Of a stretch of DNA of 6,349 nt, positions 1 through 5,188 are shown one piece after another. The first letter of the stretch is position 1. Every line of letters starts with the position of its first letter. The notes beneath the pieces are model-generated. The model made no database searches. It saw only the letters and a list, made by a program, of their open reading frames with translations, and was not told the DNA's origin. This DNA comes from Proteobacteria bacterium SG_bin9 (GTDB lineage Bacteria; Pseudomonadota; Alphaproteobacteria; Rhizobiales; Xanthobacteraceae), in contig LWDM01000013.1 in assembly GCA_002083525.1 (NCBI GenBank), positions 1 through 6,349 of the forward strand, written 5' to 3'. The position numbers were made by a program, and so were the translations under genes.

Positions 1-12
1 TGACGGTGAATC

Positions 13-45
13 AAAAAAAACGCCCCGGAGGCATCCGGGGCGTTT
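13..45 (-). terminator. Intrinsic terminator of the hsp20 transcript
   Basis: Read on the minus strand, CGCCCCGG and CCGGGGCG form a GC-rich stem around a 6-nt loop (plus-strand arms 21-28 and 35-42). Flanking A/T pairs extend it to 11 bp (18-28 with 35-45). The stem runs straight into eight U residues (plus-strand A-run 13-20). This is a textbook Rho-independent terminator, starting 27 nt past the hsp20 stop codon. The shorter T-rich stretch on the other side (43-50) could give weak termination for plus-strand transcripts as well. Confidence 0.9.
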
Positions 46-72
46 CGTTTGGAGGTTTGAAGCTTCAGCCGA

Positions 73-537
73 TCAGGCAGCGGCGACCTGGTTCTCGATG
101 ACGTTCTTCTGAACCGAAGACGAAATCGGAATCACGCGCGGCTTCTTGGCTTCCGGGATCTCGCGGACGAGATCGACGTGGAGAAGGCCGTTCTCGAGCG
201 AAGCGCTCTTCACCTGCACATAGTCGGCAAGCTGGAATTGGCGCTCGAAGGCGCGCGAGGCGATGCCACGGTAAAGCACCTCGTTGCCGTCCTTGCCGTT
301 CTCATTGGCCGATTTCTCGCCCTTGATGCTGAGCGTGTTCTCTTTCGAGACGATGGAGATTTCAGCGGGGGAGAAGCCGGAGACGGCGACGGAAATCCGG
401 TAATCGTTCTCACCGGTGCGCTCGATGTTGTAGGGCGGATAGCCGGTCGAGGTATCGGCGGCCTGGTCGAGCAGCGAAAACAGCCGGTCGAAACCGACGG
501 TGGAACGATAGAAGGGAGCAAGATCAAACGTACGCAT
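73..537 (-). CDS. Small heat shock protein, Hsp20/alpha-crystallin family (IbpA-like)
   Basis: ATP-independent cytoplasmic holdase chaperone that binds unfolding proteins under heat stress and keeps them ready for refolding by DnaK/ClpB. The 154-residue product has a short N-terminal arm with a phenylalanine-rich start (MRTFDLAPFYRSTVGFDRLF), an alpha-crystallin domain at about residues 34-126 and a short tail. The domain holds the conserved A-x-L-x-N-G-L-L signature (SASLENGLLHVDL, about 111-123). The tail has the I-x-I anchor IPI at 136-138, used in oligomer assembly. Length and layout match rhizobial class A (IbpA-like) proteins. The frame stays open 30 codons upstream, but this ATG has GGAGGA 5 nt in front and the extension would cover the thermometer leader, so 537 is the start. 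The gene is monocistronic, between a sigma-32-like promoter and a strong terminator. Family assignment is firm; the paralogue name is not decidable. Confidence 0.95.
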   Translation of the reverse strand: MRTFDLAPFYRSTVGFDRLFSLLDQAADTSTGYPPYNIERTGENDYRISVAVSGFSPAEISIVSKENTLSIKGEKSANENGKDGNEVLYRGIASRAFERQFQLADYVQVKSASLENGLLHVDLVREIPEAKKPRVIPISSSVQKNVIENQVAAA

Positions 538-644
538 AAAAGTCCTCCATTGAGCGACTGTTGAAAGTCCCGCCCGCCATCGGGCCGGGCTTAGACGTGC
601 AGCCTGTGTTTGGTTTGACCCAGACACTAGAAGCGGCCTGCACG
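538..644 (-). promoter_or_regulatory. ROSE-like RNA thermometer (5' leader of hsp20)
   Basis: The leader of about 107 nt folds by eye into three hairpins. Hairpin I pairs 635-643 with 597-604 (GTGCAGgCC/GGCTGCAC, one bulged G), with an inner GTGT-c-TGG/CCA-a-ACAC stem. Hairpin II pairs 581-589 with 569-576 (CCCGgCCCG/CGGGCGGG, one bulged G, loop ATGG). Hairpin III (541-559) sequesters the Shine-Dalgarno: AGUCgCUC pairs with GAGGACU through 7 bp with a single bulged G, loop AAUG. It contains UCGCU, matching the U(U/C)GCU anti-SD of ROSE elements, in which the G opposite the SD makes the helix heat-labile. Position, length, SD pairing and downstream gene all match ROSE elements known from Bradyrhizobium small heat-shock genes. 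Expected effect: translation blocked at normal temperature and opened on heat shock. Confidence 0.85.
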
Positions 645-650
645 AAGCTG

Positions 651-678
651 ATATGGGTGAGGCCGTTGCACCTTCAAG
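651..678 (-). promoter_or_regulatory. Sigma-32 (RpoH) type heat-shock promoter for hsp20
   Basis: On the minus strand, CTTGAAG (plus 672-678) is followed after 14 nt by CCCATAT (plus 651-657). This is very close to the enterobacterial heat-shock consensus CTTGAA-N(11-16)-CCCCATnT. Transcription would begin near 643-645, just at the base of hairpin I of the leader, so promoter and thermometer support each other. Read by eye, not mapped. Confidence 0.8.
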
Positions 679-759
679 AGGCGTGAAAGCGTTCGGGCAC
701 GGAATCTGCGAGTTCCGAACCCCTTCTTTTCCTTAAAGTTTTGTCATTCCGGCGGTTGC
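679..759. other. Divergent intergenic segment with nested inverted repeat (691-720)
   Basis: This is the spacer between the heat-shock promoter and the hydrolase gene. It holds GTTCGG (691-696) facing CCGAAC (715-720), and an alternative inner pairing CGGAA (700-704) facing TTCCG (713-717). A pyrimidine-rich run follows on the plus strand (721-735). It could be an operator, or a weak hairpin in the hydrolase leader. I see no convincing promoter for the hydrolase. The sequence is not CIRCE, which would read TTAGCACTC-N9-GAGTGCTAA. Confidence 0.3.
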
Positions 760-1707
760 ATGACCCTGTTGTCCATCCCTGCGAATCCGGTCCCCGACGA
801 GGTCGTCACCGGCACGATCCGCACGCCCGACGGCGCCGATCTGCGCTTCGCGCGCTGGGCGCCGCCGGCGAAACGCAAGGGCACGGTCTGCGTCTTCACC
901 GGACGCGCCGAATGCATCGAAAAGTATTTCGAGACAGTGCGCGATCTGCGTGAGCGCGGTTTCGCGGTGGCGATGATCGATTGGCGCGGGCAGGGACATT
1001 CGTCGCGGCGATTGAAGGACTCACGCAAAGGCTATGTGCGCGACTTCTCTGATTTCGAGACCGACGTCGAAACCTTCGTGCAGCAGGTGGTGATGCCGGA
1101 TTGCCCGCCGCCGTACTTCGCGCTGGCGCATTCGATGGGCGGCGCGGTGATGCTGCGCATCGCGCATGCCGGCAAACGCTGGTTCGACCGCATCGTGCTC
1201 TCCGCACCGATGATCGATCTCCCCGGGCGGACCACCTCGACGCCCGTCCGCATGCTGGTGCGCACCATGCGCTACATGGGCTTCGGCGGCAGCTACGTGC
1301 CGGGCGGCTCCGACTCGCTGATCGGCACGACGACGTTCGTCAACAATCCGCTCACCAGCGATCCGGTGCGCTACGCGCGCAACTCCGCCATCTACGAGGA
1401 AGAGCCGACGCTCGGCATTGCCGCGCCGACCATCGCCTGGGCCGACTCCGCGTTCCGCGCCATGCGCGCGTTCAAGGAGGTGGACTACCCCTCGCGCATC
1501 CGCCAGCCGATCCTGATGATCGCCGCCGGCAACGACACCATCGTCTCGACCGCGGCCATCGAGGAGTTCGCCTATCATACCCGCGCCGGCTCGCATCTTG
1601 TCATCGCCGGCTCCAAGCACGAAATCCTGCAGGAGCAGGATCGTTACCGCGCGCAGTTCTGGGCCGCGTTCGATGCTTACGTGCCGGGCACGCCGCTGTT
1701 CGGGTAG
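760..1707 (+). CDS. Alpha/beta hydrolase, lysophospholipase/monoacylglycerol lipase type (S33-like, PldB family)
   Basis: Predicted serine hydrolase of 315 residues, probably acting on lysophospholipids, monoacylglycerols or similar esters; the substrate is not known. The nucleophile elbow is AHSMGGA with Ser125 (A-x-S-x-G in place of the usual G-x-S-x-G; His124 and the MGG run are kept). The acid is probably Asp259 in AAGNDTIVS and the catalytic histidine His287 in GSKHEIL, the typical order and spacing for this family. The MIDWRGQGHS segment (72-81) is the conserved D-x-R-G-x-G-x-S block before the nucleophile, and FTGRAE (46-51) sits where the oxyanion loop is expected. There is no signal peptide, so it is probably cytoplasmic or membrane-peripheral. 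ATG 760 is the only sensible start, though its SD is weak (GGCGG, 751-755). It is divergent from the heat-shock unit and ends in front of a composite repeat. Family assignment is firm, exact reaction uncertain. Confidence 0.9.
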   Translation: MTLLSIPANPVPDEVVTGTIRTPDGADLRFARWAPPAKRKGTVCVFTGRAECIEKYFETVRDLRERGFAVAMIDWRGQGHSSRRLKDSRKGYVRDFSDFETDVETFVQQVVMPDCPPPYFALAHSMGGAVMLRIAHAGKRWFDRIVLSAPMIDLPGRTTSTPVRMLVRTMRYMGFGGSYVPGGSDSLIGTTTFVNNPLTSDPVRYARNSAIYEEEPTLGIAAPTIAWADSAFRAMRAFKEVDYPSRIRQPILMIAAGNDTIVSTAAIEEFAYHTRAGSHLVIAGSKHEILQEQDRYRAQFWAAFDAYVPGTPLFG

Positions 1708-1729
1708 TTCGCTCAACCCAAACTGGACG

Positions 1730-1890
1730 TCATTCCGGGGCGCGCGTTCTTACGCGCGAGCCCGGAATCCATACGCCTCAGCAGATATGTTGCGAAGGCA
1801 GTATTGGCTCAGCGATTCCTGCAGCGCTGCACAGCTGATACAGGGGTTATGGATTCCGGGCTCGCTCGCTATGCTCGCGCCCCGGAATGA
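1730..1890. repeat. Composite palindromic intergenic repeat (two hairpin arms, inverted)
   Basis: Left arm 1730-1773 (TCATTCCGGGGCGCGCG ... CCCGGAATCCATA) is repeated in inverted orientation at 1848-1890 (TATGGATTCCGGGCTCG ... CCCCGGAATGA). Each arm is also a hairpin on its own: in the left arm ATTCCGGG plus CGCGCG pairs with CGCGCG plus CCCGGAAT around a TTCTTA loop. A 74-nt centre (1774-1847) separates the arms. Repeats with CATTCCGGGGCGCG / CGAGCCCGGAATCCAT ends are familiar between genes in Bradyrhizobium and relatives; this identification is from memory. The element fills almost all of the gap after the hydrolase, could end its transcript, and reaches to 2 nt before the SD of the next gene. 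Confidence 0.85.
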
Positions 1891-1891
1891 C

Positions 1892-1895
1892 GGAG
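1892..1895 (+). promoter_or_regulatory. Ribosome binding site setting the exporter start
   Basis: GGAG lies 6 nt before ATG 1902. The in-frame ATG at 1887 lies inside the terminal TGA-containing end of the palindromic repeat and has no SD, since the sequence before it is repeat arm. The start at 1902 is therefore preferred. It also gives the compact N-terminus usual for the family. Confidence 0.7.
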
Positions 1896-1901
1896 ACGAC
1901 G

Positions 1902-2534
1902 ATGTTCGGAATTCAGGATCTCGCGCTGTTCATGGTCGCCGGCTGGATTCTCATTATCACGCCGGGCCCTGACACGGCCTACATCATCGGCCGCGGCGTG
2001 CAGCTCGGATGGCGCGGCGGGTTTGCCGCGGCGCTCGGTATCGGTTCCGGATGCCTCGTGCATGTGTTCGGCGCGGCGCTCGGCCTGTCGGCGATCATCG
2101 CCACCTCCTCGATGGCGTTCACCGTGGTGAAGCTCGCCGGCGCGGCGTACCTGATCTATGTCGGCGTGAAGATGCTGCTGTCGCGCGGCAGCACGCTGAA
2201 TGTCGAGACCACGGACAAGGTCGTGACGCTGCGCGAGGTGTTCTGGCAGGGCGCGCTCACCAATATTCTCAATCCGAAAGTGGCGCTGTTCTTCCTAGCG
2301 TTCCTGCCGCAGTTCGTCGCCGCCGACGCAGCCTCGAAGCCGCTGGCGTTCCTCACCCTTGGCCTGATCTTCGTCGTCAACGGCACGCTCTATTGCCTTG
2401 GCGTCGCGGCCTTCGCGGCCAAGGTCGGCGGCCTGCTCAAGCGTTCGCAGAATGCGCTGAAGTGGATTGACCGCGCGCTCGGCGGCCTGTTCGTCGCGCT
2501 TGGCGTGCGGCTCGCGTTCGCAGAAGCGCGGTAA
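1902..2534 (+). CDS. LysE/RhtB family amino-acid (or metabolite) exporter
   Basis: Inner-membrane efflux protein of 210 residues, the usual size for the family. Members export amino acids such as lysine, homoserine or threonine and related compounds; the substrate here cannot be assigned. About six hydrophobic segments are visible, near 5-21, 38-66, 70-93, 115-140, 147-172 and 190-206. The family N-terminal signature is ITPGPDTAYIIGRG (19-32). The GAAYLIYVGVKMLL block (80-93) and the NPKVALFFLAFLPQF block (124-138) are both strongly conserved in RhtB-type proteins. The start is taken at 1902 because of GGAG 6 nt upstream. The gene lies directly behind a palindromic repeat, so its promoter must be in or before that element. 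It converges on the TauE-type gene with only 5 nt between stop codons and no terminator between them. Confidence 0.9.
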   Translation: MFGIQDLALFMVAGWILIITPGPDTAYIIGRGVQLGWRGGFAAALGIGSGCLVHVFGAALGLSAIIATSSMAFTVVKLAGAAYLIYVGVKMLLSRGSTLNVETTDKVVTLREVFWQGALTNILNPKVALFFLAFLPQFVAADAASKPLAFLTLGLIFVVNGTLYCLGVAAFAAKVGGLLKRSQNALKWIDRALGGLFVALGVRLAFAEAR

Positions 2535-2539
2535 CGAGA

Positions 2540-3292
2540 CTAGTTGCGCAGCAGCGTGCTCAGCGCGAGGTAGGCGCCGAGCAGCATCATCGCGATCAGG
2601 AACCATTTGCGGAAGGAATCCTGGTCCATCCGCGCCCGCACCGCCTGACCGATGAACATGCCGGCGAACGCGCAGACCAAGGCGATGCCGCCGGGCAGCG
2701 CGGTTGCGGTGGTGAGCAAGCCCGCCGCAGTGAGGTTGAACGAGAGCGCGATGGTCGCGGTGGTGAAGAACACGCCGAGCGCCTGCACCAGTTCGTCCTT
2801 TTCCATGCCGATCGCCTGCATGAACGGCATCGACGGAATCACTTGCACACCGGTGGTGCCCGAGATCGCGCCCGTAATCAGACCGACGATGCCGCCGATC
2901 CAGTGCTGGTTTTTTTCAGCAACGGTGAAACGCACCTTGGCCATGCTGGTCACGGCATAGATCACAAGCAGGATGCCGAGGATGATGGTGGAGATGCGGG
3001 CGTAGGGTCCGGTCATCATGCCCGCCACCGACCAGATGCCGATGACGGTGCCGATCAGCATCGGCCACAGCCGGCGCACGATGTCTTTGAGATAGGGCCC
3101 GACGAACGTCTGCCAGATGTTGGTGACGATCGCCGGTACGATGACGATGGCCAGCGCGTGCGCCGGCGGCATCTGGGTTGCGAGGAGGCCGATCGAAACC
3201 GTCGGCAGCCCGAGGCCGATCACGCCCTTGACGAAACCGGCGGTCGTGAGCGCAACGGCGATCATGATGAGGAGGGTGGTCTGTTCGGTCAT
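2540..3292 (-). CDS. TauE/SafE family permease (sulfite/organic anion exporter type)
   Basis: Integral membrane protein of 250 residues, DUF81/TauE type. Relatives are linked to export of sulfite, sulfoacetate or related anions and sometimes to uptake; the substrate here is unknown. Two homologous halves are visible. The first repeat motif is in GFVKGVIGLGLPTVSIGLLA (19-38), the second in GLITGAISGTTGVQVIPSMP (137-156). Hydrophobic segments lie near 6-26, 44-64, 75-95, 100-117, 132-152, 170-190, 198-217 and 230-247, giving about eight. The frame is open 90 codons further upstream, but that stretch is arginine/serine-rich, soluble and overlaps the divergent LysR gene, so ATG 3292 is chosen. 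No clear SD precedes it. Divergent partner of the LysR-type gene, which is its likely regulator. Confidence 0.88.
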   Translation of the reverse strand: MTEQTTLLIMIAVALTTAGFVKGVIGLGLPTVSIGLLATQMPPAHALAIVIVPAIVTNIWQTFVGPYLKDIVRRLWPMLIGTVIGIWSVAGMMTGPYARISTIILGILLVIYAVTSMAKVRFTVAEKNQHWIGGIVGLITGAISGTTGVQVIPSMPFMQAIGMEKDELVQALGVFFTTATIALSFNLTAAGLLTTATALPGGIALVCAFAGMFIGQAVRARMDQDSFRKWFLIAMMLLGAYLALSTLLRN

Positions 3293-3348
3293 GCAATCAC
3301 ACTGCGGGACGCGCCGGTTGCGCACAATCTGGAATTTTCGAATACTGC

Positions 3349-3365
3349 CTTCGGGATTTCCGAAG
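3349..3365. promoter_or_regulatory. Candidate LysR-type binding box (T-N11-A palindrome)
   Basis: In the 91-nt region between the divergent permease and LysR genes, CTTCGG-N5-CCGAAG forms a perfect 6-bp inverted repeat containing T-N11-A (T3351 to A3363), the classic LTTR box. A second small palindrome, TTCGAA (3337-3342), lies beside it toward the permease. The box is 57 nt upstream of the permease start codon and 18 nt upstream of the LysR start codon, which suits joint activation of the permease and autorepression. Inference from sequence alone. Confidence 0.5.
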
Positions 3366-3383
3366 CCTTGATGGAGAGGCGAT

Positions 3384-4274
3384 ATGCGGTTCGATCTGGT
3401 CGATCTCTCGCTGTTCGTCGCGGTGGCCGATACGCGCAGCATCACCGGCGGCGCGGCGCAGGCCAATCTCGCGCTCCCCTCGGCCAGCGAACGGATCAAA
3501 CGGCTCGAGACCGCGCTCGGCGCACCGCTGGTCGAACGCCGCCGCCGCGGCGTGGTGCTCACGGCTGCGGGCGAGAGCCTGCTCGGCCATGCCCGCGTGG
3601 TGCTGCATCAGGTCGACGCCATGCGCGGCGATATCGCCGCCTTCGCGCGCGGGATGAAGGCGCATGTGCGCCTGCTTGCGAACACGTCGAGCGCGATGGA
3701 ATACCTGCCCGCGGCGCTGGCGCCGTTCCTCGTCGCGCATCCGGATTTTAGCGTCGATATCGACGAGATGGAAAGTGTCGACGTGCTGAGGACGATCGCC
3801 TCGGGCGCAGCCGACATCGGCGTCGCCAGCGACGCGGCGCTGCCGCCGGGGCTCGACAGTGTCACCTTCTGCGAGGACCGGCTGGTGCTGATCGTGCCGT
3901 CGCGCGACGAACTCGCGGGCCGCAAGCAGGTGAGTTTCACAGAGGTCGCCGGGCGCAAATTCGTCGGGCTCGCGAGCGGCGCGTTGCAGAACCACATCGG
4001 CGCGCAGGCGGCACGGCTCGGCATTCGGCCGCAGTTGCGGGTGCGGGTGAAGGGCTTCGACGCCGTCTGCCGCATGGTCGAGAACGGTGTCGGTGCGGCG
4101 ATCGTTCCCGAGATCGCGGCGCGCCGCAATGCGCAGGCGATGAAGATCAGGATCGTGCGGATGAGCGATGCCTGGACGCACCGCCGCCTGGCGGTATGCG
4201 TGCGCGACCGGAAAACGCTGGCGCGTCCTGTGCGGCAATTGTTCGATCATCTTCGGCAGGTGGCGCGAGTCTGA
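3384..4274 (+). CDS. LysR-type transcriptional regulator
   Basis: DNA-binding regulator of 296 residues, normal length for the family. The N-terminal winged helix-turn-helix covers about residues 4-62, with the HTH in RSITGGAAQANLALPSASERIKRLE (19-42) and the typical GAPLVERRRRGVVLTAAGE wing (46-64), where R53-R55 add unusual positive charge. A linker helix follows (65-90), then the effector-binding type 2 periplasmic-binding-protein fold (about 93-293), including YLPAALAPFLVAHPDFSVDI (107-126), ASGAADIGV (139-147) and the ENGVGAAIVPE block (233-243). SD GGAGAGG (3373-3379) lies 4 nt before the ATG. The divergent TauE/SafE-type gene is the probable target, so the inducer is probably the anion it moves or a precursor. 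The effector is unknown. Confidence 0.92.
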   Translation: MRFDLVDLSLFVAVADTRSITGGAAQANLALPSASERIKRLETALGAPLVERRRRGVVLTAAGESLLGHARVVLHQVDAMRGDIAAFARGMKAHVRLLANTSSAMEYLPAALAPFLVAHPDFSVDIDEMESVDVLRTIASGAADIGVASDAALPPGLDSVTFCEDRLVLIVPSRDELAGRKQVSFTEVAGRKFVGLASGALQNHIGAQAARLGIRPQLRVRVKGFDAVCRMVENGVGAAIVPEIAARRNAQAMKIRIVRMSDAWTHRRLAVCVRDRKTLARPVRQLFDHLRQVARV

Positions 4275-4278
4275 GGAG

Positions 4279-4293
4279 GGAGCGGCAAGCTCC
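4279..4293. terminator. Weak stem-loop between convergent genes
   Basis: GGAGC (4279-4283) pairs with GCTCC (4289-4293) around a GGCAA loop, just after the LysR stop. The stem is only 5 bp and neither strand has a U-run, so efficient intrinsic termination is doubtful. It is the only hairpin seen in the 45-nt gap between the convergent LysR and ArsR genes. Confidence 0.25.
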
Positions 4294-4319
4294 ATGGAAA
4301 CGACACGCGGTGCAAGCGG

Positions 4320-5018
4320 TCAGGACAGCGAAATGCCAAACGTTTTTGCAAAGCCGCTCTGTCCGCTGCGCGTGATGGCGACGGCGCGGCTGTCCTTGGT
4401 GCGCTTGATCCAGCCGAGATCGAAGCAGCGCGTGCACAGCGCCGCGCCCAGCTGGCCGGCGAGATGCGACCGCCGCTCGCTCCAGTCGAGACAGGTGCGG
4501 CAGAGCGGGCGGTTGCCTTTCATGTCGTTGGCGAGATCGATGCCGAACTCGCGCAGAAACGCGCTGCCCTTGCGAGTGACCGCGCCGGCGCCATCGGAAA
4601 TCACCACGTGACCTTTGCTCATGAGCGCATCTGCGATGGCGATACCGAGCTTGCCGGCGAGGTGGTCGTAGCAGGTGCGGGCGGTGCGCATGGCCGTGTC
4701 CTTCGGCCCGGTCGGGCGATGGCGTTTCGGCCCGCTCGCGGCGACCGTCATCAGCGCTTCCATCGCCTGCGCGACATCCGGCGTCGCGAGGCGGAAATAG
4801 CGGTGGCGGCCCTGCTTCTCGACCGCGATCAGATCCGCGTCGGTCAGCTTCGCGAGATGACCGCTGGTGGTCTGGGCGCTGACGCCCGCGTGCCAAGCGA
4901 GTTCGCCCGCGGTCAGCGCGCGACCGTCCATCAGTGCGGAGAGGATATTGGCGCGCGCCACGTCGCCGATCAGCGAGGCGACCGCGGCCAGCGTGTTGCC
5001 GGAGGCGATGTTGGTCAT
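4320..5018 (-). CDS. ArsR-type HTH regulator with cysteine-containing C-terminal domain
   Basis: Predicted repressor of 232 residues, about twice the length of a minimal ArsR/SmtB protein. The N-terminal winged HTH (about 10-80) includes RANILSALMDGRALTAGEL (22-40), recognition helix VSAQTTSGHLAKL (46-58) and the wing DADLIAVEKQGRHRYFRLA (60-78). It lacks the CVC metal motif of ArsR/SmtB metal sensors. The C-terminal part (about 107-232) begins RTARTCYDHLAGKLG and contains CRTCLDWSERRSHLAG (173-188) and CTRC (195-198). Together these give two CxxC pairs 18 residues apart, plus Cys116 and His119 earlier, so a zinc site or thiol-redox sensing is possible. Comparable long ArsR proteins with a CLDWSERR-like block are, from memory, common in proteobacteria, with no function I can name. 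The SD is weak. Target genes are not obvious; autoregulation at 5064-5079 is plausible. Confidence 0.85.
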   Translation of the reverse strand: MTNIASGNTLAAVASLIGDVARANILSALMDGRALTAGELAWHAGVSAQTTSGHLAKLTDADLIAVEKQGRHRYFRLATPDVAQAMEALMTVAASGPKRHRPTGPKDTAMRTARTCYDHLAGKLGIAIADALMSKGHVVISDGAGAVTRKGSAFLREFGIDLANDMKGNRPLCRTCLDWSERRSHLAGQLGAALCTRCFDLGWIKRTKDSRAVAITRSGQSGFAKTFGISLS

Positions 5019-5063
5019 GGCCGAAACCTATGCGCGGCTGGGAACGAAGTCAGCCGAGGATAG

Positions 5064-5079
5064 TTCGGCGCTCGCCGAA
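5064..5079. promoter_or_regulatory. Candidate operator upstream of the ArsR-type gene
   Basis: TTCGGCG-CT-CGCCGAA is a 7-bp perfect inverted repeat, 46 nt upstream of the ArsR-type start codon. Size, symmetry and position fit an autoregulatory operator for a dimeric winged-HTH repressor. It could instead be an RNA hairpin (6 bp, tetraloop) in the leader. No clear -35/-10 pair was identified around it. Confidence 0.4.
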
Positions 5080-5094
5080 ATGTGGCAGGAGTCA

Positions 5095-5179
5095 CGTAGC
5101 CCGGATGGAGCGCGTAGCGCGCAATCCGGGATGCCGTGGGATTTCGTCCCGGATTTCGCTTCGCTGCATCCGGGCTACG
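5095..5179. repeat. Second composite palindromic repeat (GTAGCCCGGATG type)
   Basis: Left arm 5095-5131 (CGTAGCCCGGATGGAGCG ... AATCCGGGA) returns inverted at 5147-5179 (TCCCGGATTTCGC ... GCATCCGGGCTACG). Each arm can also fold alone through CCCGGAT/ATCCGGG. The sequence between the arms is 15 nt (5132-5146). Repeats with GTAGCCCGGATG ends are widespread between genes in many proteobacteria; this is recalled, not searched. It begins 9 nt past the stop of the HisN-like gene on the minus strand and probably separates its transcript from the ArsR-type gene. Confidence 0.85.
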
Positions 5180-5188
5180 AGTGCGAGA

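Noticed and set aside
538..627. A 30-residue N-terminal extension of the Hsp20 protein (start at 627).
   Set aside because: The stretch is the structured leader with the thermometer; the ATG at 537 has an ideal SD and the normal family N-terminus.
691..720. Inverted repeat considered as a CIRCE/HrcA operator for the heat-shock gene.
   Set aside because: Its arms (GTTCGG/CCGAAC) do not match the CIRCE arms, and it lies upstream of the sigma-32-like -35 box.
3293..3562. A 90-residue N-terminal extension of the TauE/SafE protein.
   Set aside because: It is arginine/serine-rich, lies antisense over the LysR gene start and has no family similarity; the membrane protein begins at 3292.
2843..3751. 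Plus-strand frame of 302 codons covering the permease gene and the start of the LysR gene.
   Set aside because: Aspartate/arginine/histidine-rich with no recognisable domain; it is the antisense shadow of the permease and an out-of-frame read of LysR.
3297..4295. Long minus-strand frame (332 codons) opposite the LysR gene.
   Set aside because: Histidine/arginine-rich shadow of a GC-rich gene; the plus-strand protein has full LysR domains and a good SD.
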